A DNA stretch of 64,000 nt from Pseudomonas pudica (GTDB taxonomy: Bacteria > Pseudomonadota > Gammaproteobacteria > Pseudomonadales > Pseudomonadaceae). The position numbers and the translations under genes were made by a program. Positions 6,957-14,534 of this stretch are shown here, in pieces. The stretch's first letter is position 1, and each line of letters begins with the position of its first letter. The stretch is taken from the NCBI RefSeq assembly GCF_015680405.1, contig NZ_JADLJS010000029.1, positions 1 to 64,000 on the forward strand. The letters are read 5' to 3'. Under the pieces are notes generated by a model that did not search any database, was not told the DNA's origin, and saw only the letters and a program-made list of their open reading frames with translations.

Positions 6957-8690
6957 TTAGTGGTTGCGTGGCGTTTCCGCCTGTTCCCCCACGTTGGCCT
7001 GTGCGGCGTTACGCAATGCTTCTTCAGCCTGTTGCCGGCGCAGGCGCTGCCAGTGCTCAAGCACGTTCGGCGGCGCCCACAGCTGCGGTTCGGAGGCCTC
7101 GAAACCTTCCCTTTGTTCTCTTTCGGCAACGCTGGCGCGCGCCAGTTCAAACGCCTGTTTCAGGTCGTCGGTCTGGTTCAGCGCTTCGGCGAACAGGGCA
7201 TCGCCGAAGTAGGTGAAATCGGCTTCTTCCGAGCAACCGAAGGACACGCGATCGGCCCGGGCGGCGGTCATGATCAGCGTGCGCTCATCCTTGAGTGGGG
7301 CTATGTAGCCCCCTGAATAGCACGCGGATATGACAATGACCTTGTCGCGGTTCTTCAGCGGTGCCAGGGCGCTGGCCAGTTCGTCGGCGGACAGGTCGGC
7401 CAGCTGCAGGCGCGGCTGGTCGAACACCAGCTGGTGGTCGTGGCTGCCATGGCTGGTGAGGTAGATGAACACCAGGTCTTCGGGGCCGCTGCGCTCGGCC
7501 AGGGTGCGGGCGGCGCGGGTCAGGTTTTCACGCGTGGCCATGGGGCGGGTGGTCATGTGGTCGCGGTGGTTGACCAAGGTCACCTGGCCACGGGCACCAA
7601 AGCGCACCTTGAGCATGTTGCTGACGTAGTCGGCTTCGCGCATGAACACGCTCTGCTGGCCATCGCCGCCCACCACCAGGCTGTACAGCTGGACTGATGG
7701 CGCCGAACGCGGTACCCGGGCCAGCGCTTCGTCCAGCAAACGGCCCTGGTTGAGCAAAGCCAGGTCCAGCGGGTCGGGCAACAGTTTGCCGTTCTGGTCG
7801 CGTACGCGCACGCCGTTGCTCCAGGTACCGCTTTCGACCTTGCCGTTGGCCAGGATCAGCCGGCCCTGGCCGTGGTAGGCATCGTTGAGGAAGCCGCCGA
7901 TGTACTTGCTGCCGTCGGCCAGTTGCAGGCTGCCCTGGCCCGACAGGCGCCAGTCGGCGAAGGTACCCTTGTAGTGGCTGCCATCGCTGCCCAGCAGTTC
8001 GCCTTCGCCGACCAGTGAGCCGTCCTTGAATTCGCCGATCCACACATCACCATCGGCATTTTCGTAGCGGCCACGGCCTTCCAGGCGGTTGTCCTTGAAC
8101 TCGCCGATGTACTGCTCGCCGTCGACGCTGTCATAGGTGCCGCTGCCTTCCAGTTGGCCGTTGATGAAGTGGCCGCTGAACTGGTTGCCGCTGGCATCGC
8201 TGCGCACCCCGGCACCGTTGGGCTTGCCCTTGGCGAACAGGCCCTGGTACCGGCTGCCGTCGGCCAGTTCCAGCTCGCCGGCGCCTTCGTACAGGTCGTC
8301 CTTGAATTGGCCGCGGTAAGTCTGGTCGGCTTGCTTGAGGGTGCCTTCGCCGTCGCGGCGGCCGTGGCTGAAGGTGCCGGCATAGTGGCTGCCCGAGGTG
8401 GTCAGCTCACCCAGCCCCTGGAACAGCCCTGCGGCGAACTGGCCGCGATACACCTCGCCGTTGCGGCCGTGCCATTCGCCCTGGCCGTGCCATTGACCGT
8501 CCTTGAAGGTACCGGCGTACCAGCTGCCGTTGGGATAGTCGATCCGGCCCTCGCCTTGCAGCAGGCCATCGACCACCTGCCCCCGGTACCGCCCACCGTC
8601 AGGCAGGCGCGCGTCCGGCGGGAGCAGCGATTCGCCATCGCCGCAGGCGGCAAGCAGCAGGACCAGGGTGATGGGGAGCAGTGAACGCAT
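6957..8690 (-). CDS. Lipoprotein with about 11 MORN repeats and a C13 (legumain/caspase-clan) peptidase domain
   Basis: A 577-residue predicted lipoprotein. The signal peptide MRSLLPITLVLLLAAC ends in a clear lipobox at Cys16. Residues about 32-290 are a run of MORN-type repeats of 21-24 residues (GxYxGxFxxGxxxGxGxL). Residues about 330-540 resemble peptidase family C13: VFIYLTSHGSH gives the catalytic His414 and VIVISACYSGGY gives Cys457, the clan CD His-Cys dyad. The start at 8690 is set by the signal peptide; a longer frame opens upstream at 8792. No good ribosome site is visible before 8690. MORN repeats are known to bind lipid or protein and C13 enzymes cleave after Asn/Asp; a self-processing or envelope-signalling role would be inference. 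Confidence 0.85.
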   Translation of the reverse strand: MRSLLPITLVLLLAACGDGESLLPPDARLPDGGRYRGQVVDGLLQGEGRIDYPNGSWYAGTFKDGQWHGQGEWHGRNGEVYRGQFAAGLFQGLGELTTSGSHYAGTFSHGRRDGEGTLKQADQTYRGQFKDDLYEGAGELELADGSRYQGLFAKGKPNGAGVRSDASGNQFSGHFINGQLEGSGTYDSVDGEQYIGEFKDNRLEGRGRYENADGDVWIGEFKDGSLVGEGELLGSDGSHYKGTFADWRLSGQGSLQLADGSKYIGGFLNDAYHGQGRLILANGKVESGTWSNGVRVRDQNGKLLPDPLDLALLNQGRLLDEALARVPRSAPSVQLYSLVVGGDGQQSVFMREADYVSNMLKVRFGARGQVTLVNHRDHMTTRPMATRENLTRAARTLAERSGPEDLVFIYLTSHGSHDHQLVFDQPRLQLADLSADELASALAPLKNRDKVIVISACYSGGYIAPLKDERTLIMTAARADRVSFGCSEEADFTYFGDALFAEALNQTDDLKQAFELARASVAEREQREGFEASEPQLWAPPNVLEHWQRLRRQQAEEALRNAAQANVGEQAETPRNH

Positions 8691-8805
8691 GGCGAGAACC
8701 GGGCAATAGGTCTGCCGAGTATGACGCAGAATGGGATCCTGAAACAGCGAACGCAGGTGCTGGCGCAGCTCGCGAGCCTGCACTGCATCCAAAAGCTGGC
8801 ACGGA

Positions 8806-8896
8806 ACCTGTGGGAGCGGGCGTGCCCGCGAACACCGGCGAAGCCGGTGCCAGGCACCGCGTCGCCTGATTAGCGGGCACGCCCGCTCCCACAGGT
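8806..8896. repeat. Inverted REP pair with an inner palindrome
   Basis: REP units CCTGTGGGAGCGGGCGTGCC and its complement flank ACCGGCGAAGCCGGT, a short perfect palindrome. They lie between the 3' end of adh and the start of the MORN-C13 gene. Confidence 0.85.
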
Positions 8897-8919
8897 TCAG
8901 TGTCGCCTTTGAGGTGCAA

Positions 8920-10008
8920 TCAGCGCACGCCCGGCGAAACGATGATCTTCACGTTCTCCTCCTTGTTGTTGACCAGCTCCTCGAAGCCCAGCTCGACAAT
9001 CTGCTCCAGCCCGATCCGCCCGGTCACCAGCGGGCGAATATCCAGCCTGCCGTCAGCGATGAAAGCAATGACATCGGCAAACTCGCCGTTGTAGGCCAAC
9101 GCCCCCAGCACCTGCTTTTCGGTGGACACCAGTTCGAAGAAGTTGAACTCGCTGGGTTCTTCGAAAATGCCCACCAGTACGCACTTGCCCGCCTTGCGGA
9201 TGGTGTCGATGGCCAGCTTGGCCGTGTGCTTGTTGCCGATGCATTCAAAGCTCACGTCCGCCCCCAGCCCAGCAGTCAGCTTGCGGATTTCCGCCAGGGC
9301 GTCGCACTGGCTGGGGTCCAGCACCACGCTGGCGCCAACTTCCTTGGCCTTGGCCTTGCGTGCCGAGGACATCTCCAGTGCGATCACCTGCGCCGCGCCA
9401 GCCGCCTTGGCACACATGATGGTGCACAAGCCGATTGTGCCGGCGCCGACCACCACCACTGTCTGGCCAAGCAGGCTACCGGCCTTCTTTACCGCATGCA
9501 TGCCCACCGCCAGCGGCTCGATCAGTGCCCCGGCCTCTGCCGGGAAACCCTGCGGCAGCCGGTACAGCAGGTTGGCGGGCACGTTGACCAGTTCGGCAAA
9601 GGCGCCGTTGTTCATCAGGCCGGTGAAGGCCAGGCGCTCGCAGATGTTGTACAGGCCGTGAGTGCAGTAGTAGCAGGTGCCGCAATGCTGGCAGGCGTCC
9701 GCAGCCACCGGGTCACCGACGGCAAAACCTTCCACGCCTTCACCCAGCTTGGCGATCTGGCCGCAGAATTCGTGGCCGAGGATGCACTGACCCTGTATGC
9801 CGGTCAGCGGGTGTGGTGCTTCCACGGGGATGAATACCGGACCGGCGACGTATTCGTGCAGGTCGGAGCCGCAGATACCGCACCAGTCCACCTTGATCTG
9901 CACCCATCCTGGCGCAGGGTCGGCCGGCAGGGGCACCTGTTCGACGCGAATATCATTGCGGCCATGCCAGACGGCAGCACGCATGTGGGTGTGGCTCAGG
10001 TCGTTCAT
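8920..10008 (-). CDS. adh: Zinc-dependent 2,3-butanediol/acetoin dehydrogenase
   Basis: A 362-residue medium-chain zinc alcohol dehydrogenase that would interconvert 2,3-butanediol and acetoin. The catalytic zinc site shows Cys46 (GICGSDLHEY) and His79-Glu80 (GHEFCG). The structural zinc loop is Cys109, Cys112, Cys115 and Cys123 in a Cx2Cx2Cx7C pattern. The cofactor motif VVVGAGTIGL follows. GGAGA precedes the ATG by 6 bases. It is the last gene of the aco operon, 28 bases after acoC, which explains its role: it feeds butanediol into the acetoin cleavage complex. No lipoamide dehydrogenase (E3) gene is present in this cluster. Confidence 0.92.
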   Translation of the reverse strand: MNDLSHTHMRAAVWHGRNDIRVEQVPLPADPAPGWVQIKVDWCGICGSDLHEYVAGPVFIPVEAPHPLTGIQGQCILGHEFCGQIAKLGEGVEGFAVGDPVAADACQHCGTCYYCTHGLYNICERLAFTGLMNNGAFAELVNVPANLLYRLPQGFPAEAGALIEPLAVGMHAVKKAGSLLGQTVVVVGAGTIGLCTIMCAKAAGAAQVIALEMSSARKAKAKEVGASVVLDPSQCDALAEIRKLTAGLGADVSFECIGNKHTAKLAIDTIRKAGKCVLVGIFEEPSEFNFFELVSTEKQVLGALAYNGEFADVIAFIADGRLDIRPLVTGRIGLEQIVELGFEELVNNKEENVKIIVSPGVR

Positions 10009-10036
10009 TGCTTTTCTCCAGGCTCACGGAAAGGGC

Positions 10037-11143
10037 TTAGTGCTTGCGCAGGAACGCGAGCAGTTGCTGGTTGACCTGTTCGGCCGCCTCCATCTGCACC
10101 ATGTGGCCGGCCTCAGGCAGCACCAGCACTTCAGCCTCCAGCCCTTCGGCATGGCTGGCCGGAATGATCGCGTCCTTGCCACCCCACACCACCAGTGCCG
10201 GGTGCTGCCCCAGCACCCCGCGCAGGTCATGGCGCTGTCGGTCGCCGTCGGCGATGGCCGATGCCAACAGGCGCAGCGCCTCGTCCACACCTTCCAGGCG
10301 CTTGAACTTGAGCATGTCCTCCAGCATCTGCCGGGTGACGAGTGCCGGGTCGGCAAACAGCTGCACCATCTGCGGCTTGAGGGCATTGCGATTGGCGGCA
10401 GCGACGAAGCCTTGCAGGTACTGCCCGTTGATTGCCTCGCCCAGCCCGGCACTGGCCACCAGGCTCAGGCTGGCAACCCGCTGCGGCGCCAGGCGCGCCA
10501 CGTTCAGGCTGACCGCGCCGCCCATGGAGTGGCCGGCCAGGTGGGCCTTGGCGATGTCCAGGTGGTCGAGCAGGGCCAGCACTGTTTCGCTCAACTCGTC
10601 CAGGTCGCCCCGTTGCAGGGCCTTGGCCGACTCGCCATGGCCAGGCAGGTCGAGGGCGATCACACGTCGCTCGGCAGCCAGCGCCGGGTGGTTGAACAGC
10701 CAGTTGTTGAGATCGCCACCAAAGCCGTGCACCAAAACCAGTGGCGTGCCACCTTCGCCCAGCTCGAACCAGCGCAGCAGACGGCCCCCCACTTGCGCCT
10801 TCTGAGGGGCCGGCCCCTGAGCCTGGTCGGCGCCACCCTCGGCGACGAACTCGGCCTGGAAGCGCTGCACCACGGCATCGATTTCAGCCTCTTCGGCTTC
10901 GCCTTCCACCACTACTGCCAGCAGGGCACCGACCGGCAGGGTTTCATCAGGCCTGGCCACCTGGCGGCGCAACACACCGCTGAACGGGGCTTCGACACTG
11001 CTGCTGATCTTGTCGGTCTCGACATCCAGCACCTCGTCACCCTTGTTGATTTCGTCACCTTCCTGTTTCAGCCAGGTATCCACCCGGCCCTCGGTCATCG
11101 ACAGGCCCCACTTGGGCATGGTCAGGGTATGGATCTGGCTCAT
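10037..11143 (-). CDS. acoC: Acetoin dehydrogenase complex component AcoC: lipoyl domain fused to an alpha/beta-hydrolase fold
   Basis: A 368-residue protein annotated in the family as the dihydrolipoamide acetyltransferase of acetoin dehydrogenase. Residues 1-80 are a lipoyl domain with the lipoylated lysine at ETDKISS (Lys45). A linker rich in Glu, Ala and Gln follows. Residues about 122-368 form an alpha/beta-hydrolase with the nucleophile elbow GHSMGG (Ser206) and a late histidine in EAGHMVQ. The usual E2 catalytic core and peripheral-subunit binding domain are not seen; this layout is known from other AcoC proteins. The ATG overlaps the acoB stop (ATGA), so the two are coupled. Confidence 0.93.
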   Translation of the reverse strand: MSQIHTLTMPKWGLSMTEGRVDTWLKQEGDEINKGDEVLDVETDKISSSVEAPFSGVLRRQVARPDETLPVGALLAVVVEGEAEEAEIDAVVQRFQAEFVAEGGADQAQGPAPQKAQVGGRLLRWFELGEGGTPLVLVHGFGGDLNNWLFNHPALAAERRVIALDLPGHGESAKALQRGDLDELSETVLALLDHLDIAKAHLAGHSMGGAVSLNVARLAPQRVASLSLVASAGLGEAINGQYLQGFVAAANRNALKPQMVQLFADPALVTRQMLEDMLKFKRLEGVDEALRLLASAIADGDRQRHDLRGVLGQHPALVVWGGKDAIIPASHAEGLEAEVLVLPEAGHMVQMEAAEQVNQQLLAFLRKH

Positions 11144-12162
11144 GCGGCACTCCTTGCGGCTTCGATCACTTTGCGTACCGCAGCCTCGATCTTCGCCGCG
11201 TCAGGGATGTACAGGTCTTCCAAGGCATCGGAGAACGGCACAGGAGTATGCGGGGCGGTGACCATTTCTATCGGGCCCTTGAGCGCGCCGAAGGCCTTCT
11301 GTGCCACCAGCGCGCTGATGTCGGTGGCCATGGAGCAACGCGGGTTGGCTTCGTCGATAACCACCAGGCGGCCGGTCTTTTCCACGCTTTCCAGGATGCT
11401 GTCCTCGTCCAGCGGGCTGGTGGTGCGCAGGTCCAGCACCTCGCAGTCGATACCCTGGCGGGCCAGGTTGTTGGCTGCTTCCAGCGCCACATGCACCATG
11501 CGGCCATAGGTGACCAGAGTCACGTCGTCACCATCACGCAGGAAGTTGGCTTCGCCGAACGGCACGGTGTAAACCTCTTCCGGCACCTCGCCTTGCATGC
11601 TGTACAGCAGCTTGTGCTCGCAGAAGATCACCGGGTCGTTGTCGCGAATCGCCTGTATCAACAGGCCCTTGGCATCGTACGGCGAGGACGGGCAGACCAC
11701 CTTCAGGCCAGGAATGTGTGTCCACAGCGAGGTGAGCATCTGCGAGTGCTGGGCCGCCGCACGCAGGCCAGCGCCGTACATGGTGCGCATCACCAACGGG
11801 GTGACCGCCTTGCCGCCGAACATGTAGCGGAACTTGGCGGCCTGGTTGAGGATCTGGTCCAGGCAGCAGCCGGCGAAGTCGACGAACATCAGCTCGCACA
11901 CCGGGCGCAGGCCCTGGGTGGCAGCACCAACGGCGGCGCCGACGTAGCCGATTTCCGATAGCGGAGCGTCGAGCACGCGCCCCGGGAACTGGTGGTAAAG
12001 GCCCTTGGTTACGCCCAGCACGCCACCCCAGGCGTCATCCTCGCCGGGGGCACCGGCGCCGCCAGCAACGTCTTCGCCAATGATGAACACCGTGTTGTCG
12101 CGGCGCATTTCCTGGGCCAGGGCTTCGTTGATGGCCTGCTGGTAGCTGATCTTTCTTGCCAT
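11140..12162 (-). CDS. acoB: Acetoin dehydrogenase E1 beta subunit
   Basis: A 340-residue E1 beta subunit, paired with acoA. The E1 tetramer uses thiamine diphosphate to cleave acetoin to acetaldehyde and acetyl groups. Recognisable segments are FIIGEDVAGGAGAPGEDDAWGG near residue 25, PLSEIGYVGAAVGAA near 83 and VVIDEANPRCSMATDISALV near 274. GGAGAA precedes the ATG. Spacing to acoA is 33 bases. Confidence 0.95.
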   Translation of the reverse strand: MARKISYQQAINEALAQEMRRDNTVFIIGEDVAGGAGAPGEDDAWGGVLGVTKGLYHQFPGRVLDAPLSEIGYVGAAVGAATQGLRPVCELMFVDFAGCCLDQILNQAAKFRYMFGGKAVTPLVMRTMYGAGLRAAAQHSQMLTSLWTHIPGLKVVCPSSPYDAKGLLIQAIRDNDPVIFCEHKLLYSMQGEVPEEVYTVPFGEANFLRDGDDVTLVTYGRMVHVALEAANNLARQGIDCEVLDLRTTSPLDEDSILESVEKTGRLVVIDEANPRCSMATDISALVAQKAFGALKGPIEMVTAPHTPVPFSDALEDLYIPDAAKIEAAVRKVIEAARSAA

Positions 12163-12195
12163 GGTGATTCTCCTGTTGTTCTTGTAATCCGCGGC

Positions 12196-13173
12196 TCAGG
12201 GGTAGGCGACGTAGACGTCGGTGAGCAGGTCGGCGGGCTGTGGCTTGGGATCGGACTTGGCGCGGCGCACGGCGTCTTCGATCAGGTCTTCGACGCGGGC
12301 GTCGATGGCATCCAGTTGCGCAGCCGTGAGCAGGCCGGCGCGGGTGGTCTTGTTGCGGAACTGCATCAGGCAGTCGCGGGATTCGCGCAGGTTCTTCACT
12401 TCGTCCGGGGCGCGGTAGGTTTGTGCATCGCCTTCGAAATGGCCGTAGTAGCGGCTGAGCTTGACCTCGATCAGCGATGGGCCTTGCCCGGAACGTGCTC
12501 GTTCGATGGCAGCGCCGGCGGCCTCGTATACGGCAAAGAAGTCGAAACCGTCGATGGTGACACCGGGCATGCCGAACCCGGCCGCGCGGTCGGCGATATG
12601 GTCGCAGGCAACCGACCAGGTCGAGGCGGTAGCTTCGGCGTAGCCGTTGTTCTCGGCCACGAAGATGCATGGCAGGTTCATGATCGAGGCCATGTTCATG
12701 GCTTCGAACACGGCGCCTTCGTTGGAAGCGCCATCGCCGAAGAAGGCCACCGACACATCGTCGCTGCCCTTGATCTTGGCCGCCAGCCCGGCCCCGGCCA
12801 CCAGCGGTGCACCGGCACCGACGATGCCATTGGCGCCGAGCATGCCTTTTTCCAGGTCGGCGATATGCATCGAGCCGCCCTTGCCACCGCACACGCCGGT
12901 CCTTTTGCCGTAGATCTCGGCCATCATGCCGTACACGTCCACTCCCTTGGCGATGCAGTGGCCATGACCGCGGTGGGTCGAGGCGATGCAGTCGCTGTCG
13001 CGCAGGTGGGCCATGACCCCGGCAGCGGAAGCCTCTTCGCCGGCATACAGGTGGACGAAGCCGGGGATCTCGCCGGTGGCGAACTCCACGTGCAGGCGTT
13101 CTTCGAAGGCGCGGATGGTGCGCATCACTTCATAGGCATGCAGCAATTGTTCGTTACTGAGTTGATTGGACAT
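12196..13173 (-). CDS. acoA: Acetoin dehydrogenase E1 alpha subunit
   Basis: A 325-residue thiamine-diphosphate E1 alpha subunit. The thiamine-binding motif runs from VAFFGDGASNEGAVFEAM to the FVAENNGYAEATA segment. HLYAGEEASAAG and RGHGHCIAKGVDVYGMMAEI are typical of the acetoin/pyruvate E1 alpha family. The start at 13173 was chosen because the family begins near LLHAYEVMRTIRAFEERL and a GGAGA site lies 10 bases upstream; a longer frame adds 37 unrelated residues. It follows acoX by 22 bases. Confidence 0.95.
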   Translation of the reverse strand: MSNQLSNEQLLHAYEVMRTIRAFEERLHVEFATGEIPGFVHLYAGEEASAAGVMAHLRDSDCIASTHRGHGHCIAKGVDVYGMMAEIYGKRTGVCGGKGGSMHIADLEKGMLGANGIVGAGAPLVAGAGLAAKIKGSDDVSVAFFGDGASNEGAVFEAMNMASIMNLPCIFVAENNGYAEATASTWSVACDHIADRAAGFGMPGVTIDGFDFFAVYEAAGAAIERARSGQGPSLIEVKLSRYYGHFEGDAQTYRAPDEVKNLRESRDCLMQFRNKTTRAGLLTAAQLDAIDARVEDLIEDAVRRAKSDPKPQPADLLTDVYVAYP

Positions 13174-13195
13174 CTTGTTGTTCTCCAGGGTTGTC

Positions 13196-14251
13196 TCAAC
13201 ACGGGTTTGCAGGGTGCAACCGGTGGCCGCGCGGTACGGCCAGCAGGTGATGGCGGGCGGCATGCGCCAGCACGGCCTCGACATCCACGCTCAACGGGCC
13301 TTGGTGATCGAGGGTGATGGTGGGGGTGTCGTGTTCGGCGAATTCGATTTCGCGCTCGCCGTCCAGCGCCAGGGTGCCGCTGGCCAGGCTCAGGCGATGG
13401 GCTACGCCGGGCGTCAGCCGGCCACTGGCGGTGATGCCGCAGCCTTGCAGCAGGCCGGGTGCCAGGGGTGCGAGCAGGGCTTGTTCGGCCCCGGGGTTCA
13501 GGCGTACCCAGGCGCCGTGCGGGTCCTGGCGCGAGACCGGGCACCACAGGCCGCACAGGGCCGACAGGCCAATGGCATGGGGTTCGGCGAAACAGGCGAA
13601 GACTTCACAAAGGTCCTCGCTGCGGCTCAGTGCCCGAGCGCCGATGAAACGCTGGGGCGACACCGCCACCTCCACCAGGGCCCATTCGGCAAGCTGTTGT
13701 TCGGGCACCTTCACCAGCAGGCGCTTGTTGCGGCGCAGGCCGATGCTGGCCGGTACGCGGCCGCTGGCAAGCAGGCCACCGGCCAGGCCGGCGCTGGTGG
13801 CCTCGCGCAGTTCGGGGAAGGCATTGTTGGTGCCGGTGGACAAGGTCAGCAGCGGTACGTCACCGGCCTCGGCGGCCACTGCCTTGTGGGTGCCGTCGCC
13901 GCCGAGCACGGCGATCATCGCCACGCCTCGCTCGACCATGCGGCGGGTGGCCAGGCGGGTATCGGCAACGGTCTGGGTCAGCGGCAGGTCGATTATTTCG
14001 ATGGCCGGCCAGTGCTGGTCACGGGCTACTGGGCCCTGGCTGGCCTTGAGCACCGCGGCGGCAATGCCGGTCATGTCACTGGGCAGCAGCACCTGGCCGA
14101 TGCCGGTGGCACCAAAGGCAGCGAGCAAGCGCTGGATCGCCGAGGCCTTGTCGGTGCTCGAATAGAGCCCGGCGTTGGCAGTCAGGCGGCGCAGGTCGCG
14201 GCCAGAGGCAGGGTTGGCAATGATCCCGACGGTCGGGGCGGGTAGCGGCAT
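13196..14251 (-). CDS. acoX: AcoX, NAD kinase-like protein of the acetoin operon
   Basis: A 351-residue protein of the ATP-NAD kinase-like AcoX family, the first gene of the operon. It opens with VGIIANPASGRDLRRL and contains VAMIAVLGGDGTHKAVAAE, the GGDGT motif of NAD/diacylglycerol kinases, followed by LLTLSTGTNNAFPEL. Its role in acetoin use is not established. A start at 14278 would lie at or upstream of the transcription start predicted from the sigma-54 promoter, and a GAGGTG site lies 6 bases before the ATG at 14251, so 14251 is preferred. Confidence 0.9.
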   Translation of the reverse strand: MPLPAPTVGIIANPASGRDLRRLTANAGLYSSTDKASAIQRLLAAFGATGIGQVLLPSDMTGIAAAVLKASQGPVARDQHWPAIEIIDLPLTQTVADTRLATRRMVERGVAMIAVLGGDGTHKAVAAEAGDVPLLTLSTGTNNAFPELREATSAGLAGGLLASGRVPASIGLRRNKRLLVKVPEQQLAEWALVEVAVSPQRFIGARALSRSEDLCEVFACFAEPHAIGLSALCGLWCPVSRQDPHGAWVRLNPGAEQALLAPLAPGLLQGCGITASGRLTPGVAHRLSLASGTLALDGEREIEFAEHDTPTITLDHQGPLSVDVEAVLAHAARHHLLAVPRGHRLHPANPC

Positions 14252-14284
14252 GGCGCACCTCGTATTCTTGTTTGCCATGGCAGG

Positions 14285-14301
14285 AGCAAGCGCGGTGCCA
14301 G
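14285..14301 (-). promoter_or_regulatory. Sigma-54 promoter of the aco operon
   Basis: On the minus strand this reads CTGGCACCGCGCTTGCT, a near-consensus sigma-54 site (TGGCAC, seven-base gap, TTGC). Transcription would start near 14274. It drives acoXABC-adh and is served by the divergent activator AcoR. Confidence 0.88.
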
Positions 14302-14378
14302 CTTCTTCTGAATTGGCTGAAGTGCCCGCAATAGAGAGGTTTTCTTGTGCTTCGGCGGAGGCTGATGGTTGGGCTGGC

Positions 14379-14437
14379 GAGACGCCCGGTGCCAGCCTGG
14401 GGCCTACGTTGCCGAGACGCTGAGACGCTGCGTCTCA
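14379..14437. promoter_or_regulatory. Candidate AcoR-binding region with repeated GAGACG sites
   Basis: TGAGACGCTGCGTCTCA at 14421-14437 is a perfect palindrome with a 3-base centre. Additional GAGACG half-sites occur at 14379 and 14414. The cluster lies about 80-135 bases upstream of the sigma-54 promoter, where an upstream activating sequence should be. Binding by AcoR is inferred. Confidence 0.55.
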
Positions 14438-14534
14438 AGCCGGCCGGTAATCACGCAGTGCTTGTCGGGGCCTGCCCGGAAGCGCTTAATGGCCGGACAA
14501 CGATAAAAACAGCAACGAGAACCGGAGGGCCTGA

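Noticed and set aside
14252..14278. The upstream ATG of acoX
   Set aside because: It lies at or before the transcription start predicted from the sigma-54 promoter and lacks a ribosome site.
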